DNA from: Lysobacterales bacterium | Lineage (GTDB): Bacteria > Pseudomonadota > Gammaproteobacteria > Xanthomonadales > Rhodanobacteraceae | Assembly (NCBI GenBank): GCA_013298265.1 | Contig: JAAFHE010000307.1 | Span: 1-5,379, forward strand | DNA: 5,379 nt | Reading direction: 5' to 3' | Shown: one piece after another, positions 1 through 5,379 of the stretch | Layout: every line of letters starts with the position of its first letter | How positions within the stretch are numbered: the first letter of the stretch is position 1 | Translations under genes and position numbers: made by a program | Notes under the pieces: model-generated | Database searches by the model: none | Seen by the model: only the letters and a program-made list of their open reading frames with translations | What the model was told of the DNA's origin: nothing

Positions 1-3000
1 TGCAGTATTACCCAGGCGAGACCTATCTGGTCTGGGGCCGCATGGATACCGTCGCGGAAACCATCAGCGTGCCGCACGTGCGCTGGCAGGGCGGATTCCT
101 CGCCGAATACAAGGTCAACCCCGACCTGCGCGGCCGCAGCGGCCGCATCACCAACGTCGACGTACACTTCTACAACAATGGTGATGTCGCCGGCGTCATC
201 GGCGCGCTCGAGAAGCTCGGCGCCACGGTGCTGACCCACGCACCGGCGCAACCGGACAAAGCGTTCTTCGACGCCTGGATCCAGGTCGACGCCGACAAGC
301 TGGCCGAGATCGCGCGCCTGCCGCAGGTCCTGGCGCTGGCCTATGCCAGCCCGACCATCCGCTATGAAGACGAGCTGGCCACGCAGACCGTGGCCGGCAA
401 CTACAACGGCGCCGGCCAGCCGCAGCTCGGCTACGTGCCCTGGCTCACCGGCTTTGGTTTCAACGGCAACGGCGTGACCTGGGCTGTGGTGGATTCAGGC
501 GTGGATCTGGGGCATCCGGACCTGTCGCCGCGCATCGTCGGCGGCTTCAGCTATCCGGGCTGCGCCGCGGCCAACGGCGACGACGAAGCCGGCGGCGGCC
601 ACGGCACGCACGTGGCTGGCATCATCGCCGGCATGGCGATCGGCGACGGAGCGGGCGCGACGGTCGACGAGGACGACGCGAACGGCTTCCGCTATGGGCA
701 GGGCATCGCCACCGGTGCCAGCATCTACGCCGTATGTACCGGTACGGCCTGGCCGCCGACCGGTGGCTGGCAGAGCCTGTCCAAGACCTCGCTGACCGGC
801 AACGCGATCGGCATGAACTCGAGCTGGACCACCGGCGAAGGCACTGCCCACGGCTATCAGGCCAGCGAGCGCACGTTCGACACGATGATCCGCGACGGCG
901 ACTTCGATACCGCCGGCAACCAGCCCTTCATCATTTCATTCTCGGCCGGCAACAGCGGCCCGGGCGCGAGCACGCTGACCGCACCGAAGGAAGCGAAGAA
1001 TCCGATCACGACGGCTTCATCGCTCAACTTCCGTGCGGGGGCCATCGACGGCCTGTCGGGTTTTTCCAGCCGCGGCCCGGGCGTCGACGGCCGTGTGCTG
1101 CCGACGATCGCCGCCCCCGGCGACACGGTTGCCTCGACCCGGCGCCGCGCCGGTGCGAGCCAGTGCGGCACCAGTATCGCCGGCACGGGCGGCCACTACT
1201 CCAACTGCAGCGGCACCAGCATGGCCGCGCCCCAGGTATCCGGCATGCTGGCGGTGCTGGCGCAATGGTGGCGCACCAATAACAACAACGCGACCTTCAG
1301 CCCGGCCATGGCCAAGGCGCTGATCGTCAACGGCGCCGTCGACATGGCCGCGGCCGACGTTCCGAACAACAACGAAGGCTGGGGCCGCATCCATCTGCCG
1401 CGCACAACCGGCGGAGCCGTACCGCGCCACATGATCGACCAGACCGTGGTGCTCGACAACGTCGGCGACACGCACGTGATCTCGGCCGGCATCGCCGATC
1501 CGAGCAAGCCCACGCGCATCACGCTGGCCTATACCGATGCTCCGGGCGCGGTGGGTGCCAACCCGGCGCTCGTCAACAACCTCGATATCGAAGTCGTCAA
1601 CGGCGCAAACACGTACAAGGGCAACGTGCTTGCGGCCGGCGTGTCGACGACCGGCGGCGTCGCCGATGCAAGGAACAACCTGGAAAACGTGTTCCTGCCG
1701 GCCGGTGCCAGCGGCACGATTACCCTGACGGTCCGCGCCACCGCCCTTCCGGGCGACGCTATCCCAGGGGTCGGCGATGCGACCGACCAGGACTTCGCTT
1801 TGATCTGCGACAACTGCGCGCTGACACCAAACTACTCGCTGGTCGCGACCCCGTCTTCGCGCGAGGTCTGCGCACCAGCCGTAGCGACCTATCCGATCAA
1901 TGTCGGCTCGAACCTCGGCTATACCAACCTGGTGAATCTCGTCACGAGCAGCGTGCCTGCGGGTGCGAGCGCCAACGTGACGCCGACCGCAGTGACGCCG
2001 CCCGGATCGGCCACCGCGACGCTGACGCCCGGATCGCTGGCCGCCGGCAGCTACACCTTCAATGTCGACGCGACCTCCGCCAGCGGCGCGCAGACCATGC
2101 AGCTCGGCCTGGACCTGTCGACCGCGATTCCGGCAACACCGACCCTGACCGTACCGGCCAACAACGCAGTCGACGTCTCGGCCGCACCGACCCTGACCTG
2201 GTCGGCCTCGGCCCAGACCAAGGACTACGTCGTGGAAGTGGCGACTGATGCGGCCTTCGGCAGCATCGTGTTCACCCGGACGGTGGCGGGCACCACCAGC
2301 TCGACCACGATCGCGCCGGCACTGACCACGAACACGCGCTACTACTGGCGCGTGCGCAGCGGCAACATCTGCGGCACCAGCAGCAACTCGCCGGTGTTCA
2401 CCTTCAAGACCGCGCCGGCACTGGGCGATTGCGACGAAACGCAGAGCGCCAATGCGGTATTGAGCAGCAACGTGGAAGGCGACGTCAGCGGCTGGACAAC
2501 CACCGGCAGCACCGGCGCGTCGACCTGGGCCGTGAGCACGGCCCGTCCGTTCTCGCCGACCAAGTCCTGGCTTGCGGTGAATCTGGCCACGACGTCCGAC
2601 CAGCGCCTGATCTCACCGGCGGTCGTACTGCCGGTTGGCGAGAATCCGCTGAGCCTGAGCTTTATGAACGACGTCAACATGGAAGAGCGCACGGCCGGCG
2701 GCTGCTGGGACGGCGGCTTGCTGGAGATCTCGACCAACGGCGGTTCAAGCTGGACGCAGATCACGAGCGCGCAAATGACTACACCGTATACCGGCGCGCT
2801 CAACGACGGTCCGGGCAACGGTCTGCAGGCCTGGTGCAACACGGTCCCGTATCGCAAGACCGTGGTCGATCTCAACAGCTACGCGGGCCAGACGGTGAAC
2901 TTCCGCTTCCGCGCCTCGACCGACGGTTCGGTCGGCGACACGCCGCTGGGCTGGTTCGTCGACGACATCAAGGTGCAGAGCTGCCGTGTGAGCCTGCCCG

Positions 3001-3032
3001 ACGGAATCTTCGAGAACGACTTCGAACTCTGA
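1..3032 (+). CDS. Secreted multidomain S8 (KP-43-like subtilisin) serine peptidase, 5'-truncated by the window edge
   Basis: This is an endopeptidase, probably secreted. Residues are numbered from the Met at base 42. That Met is probably internal, because the frame is open to base 3 (QYYPGETYLVWGR precedes it) and no good ribosome binding site is present, so the signal peptide should lie outside the window. Residues ~20-108 look like an I9-type propeptide. The catalytic domain spans ~135-455: Asp151 in VVDSGVDLGHPD, His187 in HGTHVAG, oxyanion Asn304 in SAGNSG and nucleophile Ser393 in GTSMAAP, so all key residues are intact. Residues ~456-590 match the beta-sandwich that follows the KP-43-like catalytic domain (TRITLAYTDAPG, NNLDIEV, ENVFLP). 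Next come an Ig-like domain (~595-692), an FN3-like domain (~697-790) and a MAM/jelly-roll-like domain (~797-981, ending GWFVDDIKV). The chain ends in the short tail LPDGIFENDFEL. Expected to act outside the cell or at its surface; substrate unknown. Domain borders are estimates by eye. Confidence 0.93.
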   Translation, partial: QYYPGETYLVWGRMDTVAETISVPHVRWQGGFLAEYKVNPDLRGRSGRITNVDVHFYNNGDVAGVIGALEKLGATVLTHAPAQPDKAFFDAWIQVDADKLAEIARLPQVLALAYASPTIRYEDELATQTVAGNYNGAGQPQLGYVPWLTGFGFNGNGVTWAVVDSGVDLGHPDLSPRIVGGFSYPGCAAANGDDEAGGGHGTHVAGIIAGMAIGDGAGATVDEDDANGFRYGQGIATGASIYAVCTGTAWPPTGGWQSLSKTSLTGNAIGMNSSWTTGEGTAHGYQASERTFDTMIRDGDFDTAGNQPFIISFSAGNSGPGASTLTAPKEAKNPITTASSLNFRAGAIDGLSGFSSRGPGVDGRVLPTIAAPGDTVASTRRRAGASQCGTSIAGTGGHYSNCSGTSMAAPQVSGMLAVLAQWWRTNNNNATFSPAMAKALIVNGAVDMAAADVPNNNEGWGRIHLPRTTGGAVPRHMIDQTVVLDNVGDTHVISAGIADPSKPTRITLAYTDAPGAVGANPALVNNLDIEVVNGANTYKGNVLAAGVSTTGGVADARNNLENVFLPAGASGTITLTVRATALPGDAIPGVGDATDQDFALICDNCALTPNYSLVATPSSREVCAPAVATYPINVGSNLGYTNLVNLVTSSVPAGASANVTPTAVTPPGSATATLTPGSLAAGSYTFNVDATSASGAQTMQLGLDLSTAIPATPTLTVPANNAVDVSAAPTLTWSASAQTKDYVVEVATDAAFGSIVFTRTVAGTTSSTTIAPALTTNTRYYWRVRSGNICGTSSNSPVFTFKTAPALGDCDETQSANAVLSSNVEGDVSGWTTTGSTGASTWAVSTARPFSPTKSWLAVNLATTSDQRLISPAVVLPVGENPLSLSFMNDVNMEERTAGGCWDGGLLEISTNGGSSWTQITSAQMTTPYTGALNDGPGNGLQAWCNTVPYRKTVVDLNSYAGQTVNFRFRASTDGSVGDTPLGWFVDDIKVQSCRVSLPDGIFENDFEL

Positions 3033-3064
3033 TCGGCGGCCGTCACTGGCAAAAGCAACAATCG

Positions 3065-3093
3065 AAAAAGGCCGCCGAAAGGCGGCCTTTTTT
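3065..3093. terminator. Bidirectional intrinsic terminator between convergent genes
   Basis: A perfect 12-bp stem (3065-3076 with 3081-3092) closes on a GAAA tetraloop (3077-3080, GNRA type). Its core is GGCCGCC/GGCGGCC. On the plus strand six T follow the GC stem (3088-3093), and on the minus strand the five A at 3065-3069 read as five T. It starts 33 bases after the protease stop and ends 53 bases before the stop of the convergent omega-amidase gene, so it can serve both transcripts. The rest of the 3033-3145 gap shows no gene. Confidence 0.9.
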
Positions 3094-3145
3094 ACGTCAC
3101 GAACCGCAGCGTCATCCTATCTGCCCCCGTCCCGCGGCGGCTCGA

Positions 3146-3958
3146 TCAGTCACCGAGCTCGAACCGGTCCGCATCCATCCAGGCCGGAAAGCGTGTGCGG
3201 TGCGCGGCCAATGCCGACGCGTCCAGCGTCGCGGTCACCGTGAGTTCGCTCGCGCCGAGTTCGACGACAGGCTGGCCGAGGAAATCCAGTACTGCGCTGT
3301 CGCCAGCGTAGTGCAGGCCATTGCCGTCGGTACCGACGCGGTTGACGCCGATGCAGTAACTCAGGTTCTCGATCGCACGCGCGCGCAGCAGCGTCTGCCA
3401 GGCGTAACGGCGCGCACTCGGCCAGTTGGCGACGAAGAGCACCAGGTCGTAGTCGAAGCGCCCAGCGACGGTCGCGTCGTAGCAGTTGCGGATCCAGACC
3501 GGAAAGCGCAGGTCGTAGCAGACCAGCGGACAGATGCGCCAGCCCTTGAGCTCCACGATCAGGCGTTGCGCACCCGCCGCGTAGCGCTCGTGTTCGCGCG
3601 CCATGCGGAACAGGTGCCGCTTGTCATAGCACTCGAAGCTGCCGTCCGGTCGCATCCAGACCAGCCGGTTGACGCATTTCTCGCCGATGCGGGTGACGAG
3701 GCTCCCCGTAATGACGCAGTCGACCTCAGCCGCGAGCGCCGTGAGCCAGCGCAGGCTTTCGCCGTCCATCGTTTCGGCGTTGCCCTGTGTTTCGTTGGTG
3801 AAACCGCTGGTGAAGGTTTCCGGCAGCACGATGAGATCGCTCTGACCGCGCAGCGCGCGCACGCGATCGCCGTAATAGGCGCGGTTCGCCGCCGCGTCGT
3901 GCCAGAGCGTATCGCCCTGCACCAGCGAAACGCGCAGCGGCTGAGTCGGTTCGGACAT
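3146..3958 (-). CDS. yafV: Omega-amidase (2-oxoglutaramate amidase), YafV-like, nitrilase superfamily
   Basis: This 270-residue cytosolic hydrolase converts 2-oxoglutaramate (2-oxosuccinamate in related enzymes) to the dicarboxylate plus ammonia. It reads as a full-length C-N hydrolase very similar to E. coli YafV (256 aa, from memory). The catalytic residues are visible: Glu47 in VLPETFTSGF, Lys113 in YDKRHLFRMA and Cys147 in PLVCYDLRFPVW, with the usual second Glu probably Glu122. Other family landmarks are LFVANWP (~174-180), RARAIEN (~192-198) and NRVGTDGNG (~206-214). I chose the ATG at 3958 because it gives a family-like N terminus and has AAGGA eight bases upstream. The open frame runs further upstream, but only by overlapping the aminotransferase in another frame. 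It is the second gene of an operon, starting 17 nt after the aminotransferase stop, which fits its role of removing the oxo-acid product of glutamine transamination. Confidence 0.94.
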   Translation of the reverse strand: MSEPTQPLRVSLVQGDTLWHDAAANRAYYGDRVRALRGQSDLIVLPETFTSGFTNETQGNAETMDGESLRWLTALAAEVDCVITGSLVTRIGEKCVNRLVWMRPDGSFECYDKRHLFRMAREHERYAAGAQRLIVELKGWRICPLVCYDLRFPVWIRNCYDATVAGRFDYDLVLFVANWPSARRYAWQTLLRARAIENLSYCIGVNRVGTDGNGLHYAGDSAVLDFLGQPVVELGASELTVTATLDASALAAHRTRFPAWMDADRFELGD

Positions 3959-3966
3959 GGAGGAGT

Positions 3967-3971
3967 TCCTT
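3967..3971 (-). promoter_or_regulatory. Ribosome binding site of the omega-amidase gene
   Basis: On the minus strand AAGGA lies eight bases before the ATG at 3958 and directly after the aminotransferase TGA (3978-3976). It fixes the start of the downstream gene and suggests translation from the shared mRNA. The stop and this site sit in a 10-bp palindrome (TCTGATCAGA, 3971-3980) that is probably incidental. Confidence 0.75.
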
Positions 3972-3975
3972 CTGA

Positions 3976-5121
3976 TCAGACGCGCGCAAGGCGCTCGGCC
4001 GCGGCGGCCAGCGTCGCGTCGCTCTTGGCAAAACAGAAGCGCACGATGCGCGCGTCCGGCGCGGCCTCGTAGAACGCCGACACCGGTATCGCGGCAACGC
4101 CGGCCTCGCGCACCAGCCATTCGCTGAAGTTCAGATCATTCTTATCGCTGATGGCGGAATAGTCGACGAGCTGGAAATAGGCGCCCCCGACCGGCAGCAG
4201 CGTGAAGCGCGTCGGCGCGAGCAGTTCGCGGAAGCGATCGCGCTTGGCCTGGTAGAACGCCGGCAGGTCCAGATAGTGCTGCGGATCTTTCGCCAGAACC
4301 TCGGCGAAGGCCCACTGCGCCGGACCGAACGTGCAGAAGGTCAGGTACTGGTGCACCTTGCGGAACTCGGCGCTGAGCGCGCGCGGCGCGATGCAGTAGC
4401 CCACCTTCCAGCCGGTACAGTGATAGGTCTTGCCGAAGGAACTCACGACGAAGCTGCGCTCGGCGAGTTCCGCGTGGCGCAGCGCGCTCTGGTGCAGGGC
4501 GCCATCGAACACGATGTGCTCGTAGACCTCGTCGGAGATGATCAGGATCTCGCTGTCGCGAGTGAGTTCGGCCAGGGTATCGAGGTCAGCCGCGCTGAAT
4601 ACCGCGCCCGAGGGATTGTGCGGACTGTTGACCATGATTACGCGGGTCTTCGCGCTGATCGCGTCCTTGACGCGCTGCCAGTCGACCGAGAAATCCGGCA
4701 AGTTCAGCGGCACGTGCACCGCGCGCCCACCGACCAGGTCGATCGCGGGCTCGTAGCAGTCGTAGCACGGGTCCAGCACGATGACTTCATCGCCCGGCCG
4801 GACCACCGCAGCGATCGCGGCGAAGATCGCCTCGGTCGCGCCGGAGGTAACCGTGACTTCGGCGTCGGCATTGACCGAGCGCCCGTACAGTCGCTCGGTC
4901 TTCAGCGCGATCTGCTCGCGCAGCGCGGCGATGCCGGTCATCGGCGCGTACTGGTTCTTGCCGCTGTTCATGGCCTCGGCGAGCGCGTCGCGCAGCGACT
5001 GCGGGCCGTCGAAGTCGGGAAAGCCCTGCCCCAGGTTCACCGCGTTGTGCTGCTGCGCGAGCTGGCTCATGACAGTGAAGATGGTCGTACCCACCTTCGG
5101 CAGCTTGGTCTGGATCTGCAT
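3976..5121 (-). CDS. ybdL: Methionine/glutamine aminotransferase, YbdL-like, PLP-dependent class I/II fold type I
   Basis: This 381-residue cytosolic PLP enzyme probably exchanges the amino group between glutamine or methionine (perhaps aromatic amino acids or His) and 2-oxo acids such as 4-methylthio-2-oxobutanoate. It reads along its full length like E. coli YbdL (386 aa, from memory) and the glutamine transaminase K/kynurenine aminotransferase group. Visible landmarks are GQGFPDFDGP (31-40), NQYAPMTG (56-63), SGATEAIF (93-100), Asn169 in NSPHNPSG, Asp197 and Tyr200 in ISDEVYEH, the Schiff-base Lys231 in SSFGKTYHCTGWKVGY, HQYLTF (257-262) and the substrate-carboxylate Arg361 in RIVRFCFAK. 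The ATG at 5121 gives the expected N terminus (KLPKVGTTIFT); GGA six bases upstream is a weak ribosome binding site. It is first in an operon with the omega-amidase 17 nt downstream. A 14-bp palindrome ends 10 bases before its start and may control it. Methionine preference is inferred from the YbdL resemblance; a kynurenine or general glutamine transaminase remains possible. Confidence 0.94.
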   Translation of the reverse strand: MQIQTKLPKVGTTIFTVMSQLAQQHNAVNLGQGFPDFDGPQSLRDALAEAMNSGKNQYAPMTGIAALREQIALKTERLYGRSVNADAEVTVTSGATEAIFAAIAAVVRPGDEVIVLDPCYDCYEPAIDLVGGRAVHVPLNLPDFSVDWQRVKDAISAKTRVIMVNSPHNPSGAVFSAADLDTLAELTRDSEILIISDEVYEHIVFDGALHQSALRHAELAERSFVVSSFGKTYHCTGWKVGYCIAPRALSAEFRKVHQYLTFCTFGPAQWAFAEVLAKDPQHYLDLPAFYQAKRDRFRELLAPTRFTLLPVGGAYFQLVDYSAISDKNDLNFSEWLVREAGVAAIPVSAFYEAAPDARIVRFCFAKSDATLAAAAERLARV

Positions 5122-5131
5122 CGCCTATCCG

Positions 5132-5145
5132 TTTGGACGTCCAAA
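5132..5145. promoter_or_regulatory. 14-bp perfect palindrome, candidate operator for the aminotransferase/omega-amidase operon
   Basis: TTTGGACGTCCAAA is a perfect inverted repeat with no spacer, ending 10 bases before the aminotransferase ATG and about 9 bases downstream of a candidate extended -10. Around the start of transcription this is a typical place for a repressor. The central GGACGTCC differs from the E. coli MetJ met-box consensus AGACGTCT at only its two end bases. However, MetJ binds tandem 8-mers and I see only one copy here. The binding protein is unknown. Confidence 0.55.
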
Positions 5146-5154
5146 TGAACGCCG

Positions 5155-5163
5155 ATGGTAGCA
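5155..5163 (-). promoter_or_regulatory. Possible extended -10 promoter of the aminotransferase operon
   Basis: Read on the minus strand, TGCTACCAT fits the extended -10 form TGnTATAAT, with 4 of 6 matches in the hexamer. No convincing -35 sits 16-18 bases upstream. Transcription would start near 5148, giving a leader of about 27 nt with the 14-bp palindrome immediately after the start point. Weak on sequence alone; position and the operator-like site support it. Confidence 0.35.
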
Positions 5164-5181
5164 CGCGGTTCGCGCCGCCTC

Positions 5182-5343
5182 GTGGCCTGCAACGGATGAA
5201 TCGTTAGAGGGATCGCGAAGGACTGGTCGTGCAGGACGCCGCTGCGGAGCGCGGCCAATAGCACGCGCTATTGGCCAAGTGAGCAGCAAGTACTGCGCGG
5301 CCAGAACGAGCGAGCTGCTATCGATTTGTCCGTTGCAGGCCAC
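5182..5343. repeat. 162-bp imperfect palindromic element with inverted ends (MITE-like or dispersed intergenic repeat)
   Basis: The outer arms 5182-5207 and 5343-5318 are inverted copies of each other over 26 bases with three mismatches. Both begin GTGGCCTGCAACGGA, and two of the differences are a TG/CA swap. Weaker pairing continues inward (CTGG, GCAG and GCTGC blocks, several differing by transitions that would be G-U pairs in RNA) to a perfect hairpin at the centre. No transposase is encoded, and no clear target duplication is visible at the edges. Minus-strand frames across it stay open but resemble no protein I know. It fills most of the intergenic space between the right-edge gene and the aminotransferase promoter. 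Copy number in the genome cannot be seen from this window. Confidence 0.65.
5253..5276. other. Perfect 10-bp hairpin at the centre of the palindromic element
   Basis: GGCCAATAGC (5253-5262) pairs with GCTATTGGCC (5267-5276) around a 4-base loop, ACGC. Its midpoint lies within two bases of the midpoint of the enclosing inverted arms, so the two structures are nested. No T run follows on either strand, so it is not a standard intrinsic terminator. Confidence 0.7.
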
Positions 5344-5379
5344 TAGCCCAGCAGATGGGCGAACCAGTCCCAACCCTTG
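5343..5379 (-). CDS. C-terminal end of an unidentified gene entering from the right edge
   Basis: Read on the minus strand from the edge, one frame gives KGWDWFAHLLG and then TAG (5345-5343). The aromatic-rich, protein-like sequence, followed by the start of the palindromic element, suggests the real 3' end of a gene transcribed in the same direction as the aminotransferase. Only eleven complete codons are visible, so no family can be named. The last base of the stop codon is also the outermost base of the inverted arm. The competing frame (a TTG start at 5373 running to 5125) crosses the palindrome and the operator and looks less likely. Confidence 0.45.
   Translation of the reverse strand, partial: KGWDWFAHLLG

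Noticed and set aside
42..44. ATG at 42 as the true protease start
   Set aside because: The frame is open to the window edge with protein-like residues, there is no good ribosome binding site, and no signal peptide follows this Met although the enzyme family is secreted.
495..1813. Several minus- and plus-strand open frames inside the protease gene
   Set aside because: All lie within the well-supported S8 catalytic region and beta-sandwich and show no start signals or family motifs.
3971..3980. TCTGATCAGA palindrome between the two operon genes as a regulatory site
   Set aside because: It is short, overlaps a stop codon and the ribosome binding site, and 10-bp palindromes around GATC are common by chance.
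2429..4072. Plus-strand open frame of 547 codons spanning the protease end, the terminator and the omega-amidase
   Set aside because: It overlaps the protease in another frame, crosses a strong terminator and runs antisense to a clear omega-amidase. Its Arg/Ala/Gln/Asp-rich sequence is typical of high-GC shadow frames.
3959..4120. 54-residue N-terminal extension of the omega-amidase
   Set aside because: It would overlap the aminotransferase coding region, the added residues look like shadow translation, and the ATG at 3958 has a good ribosome binding site and a family-like start.
4276..5148. Plus-strand open frame of 290 codons antisense to the aminotransferase
   Set aside because: The minus strand encodes an unmistakable full-length YbdL-like enzyme. 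The plus frame resembles no family and is a GC-driven shadow.
5253..5276. Central hairpin as an intrinsic terminator for the right-edge gene
   Set aside because: There is no run of T after the stem on either strand, and the hairpin is better explained as the centre of the larger palindrome.
5125..5373. Minus-strand open frame of 82 codons across the palindromic element
   Set aside because: It needs a TTG start, overlaps the better C-terminal frame at the right edge, and runs through the inverted repeat, promoter and operator. No protein features are recognisable.

Overview
The window looks like chromosomal DNA of a high-GC proteobacterium. My best guess is a gammaproteobacterium of the Xanthomonadales/Lysobacterales group. 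The reasons are strong GC bias at third codon positions, two metabolic enzymes that read as close homologues of Escherichia coli YbdL and YafV, and a secreted protease whose C-terminal tail resembles tails I recall from that group. The assignment is an inference and could not be checked here.

Layout: bases 1-3032 (+) hold the 3' part of a large secreted subtilisin-type (S8, KP-43-like) serine peptidase, whose reading frame enters from outside the window. It has the remains of a propeptide, the full catalytic domain, a beta-sandwich, Ig-like and FN3-like modules, and a MAM/jelly-roll-like C-terminal domain. Bases 3033-3145 separate two convergent transcription units and carry a perfect 12-bp hairpin terminator with T runs usable on both strands. 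Bases 5121-3146 (-) are a tight two-gene operon: a YbdL-type methionine/glutamine aminotransferase followed 17 nt later by a YafV-type omega-amidase. Together they would transaminate a 2-oxo acid such as 4-methylthio-2-oxobutanoate with glutamine, then hydrolyse the resulting 2-oxoglutaramate, which makes the step irreversible and ties it to methionine salvage.

Bases 5122-5342 are non-coding as far as I can tell. Next to the aminotransferase start is a perfect 14-bp palindrome (TTTGGACGTCCAAA) just downstream of a plausible extended -10, which is a likely operator. Further upstream, 5182-5343 is a roughly 160-bp imperfect palindrome with near-identical inverted ends and a central perfect 10-bp hairpin, resembling a MITE or other dispersed intergenic repeat. 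Its outer base coincides with the stop codon of a gene that enters from the right edge (5379-5343, minus strand), of which only the last eleven codons are visible.

No tRNA, rRNA, CRISPR array or transposase gene is visible. The most interesting leads are the operator-like palindrome on the methionine-related operon and the palindromic element at the end of the neighbouring gene.
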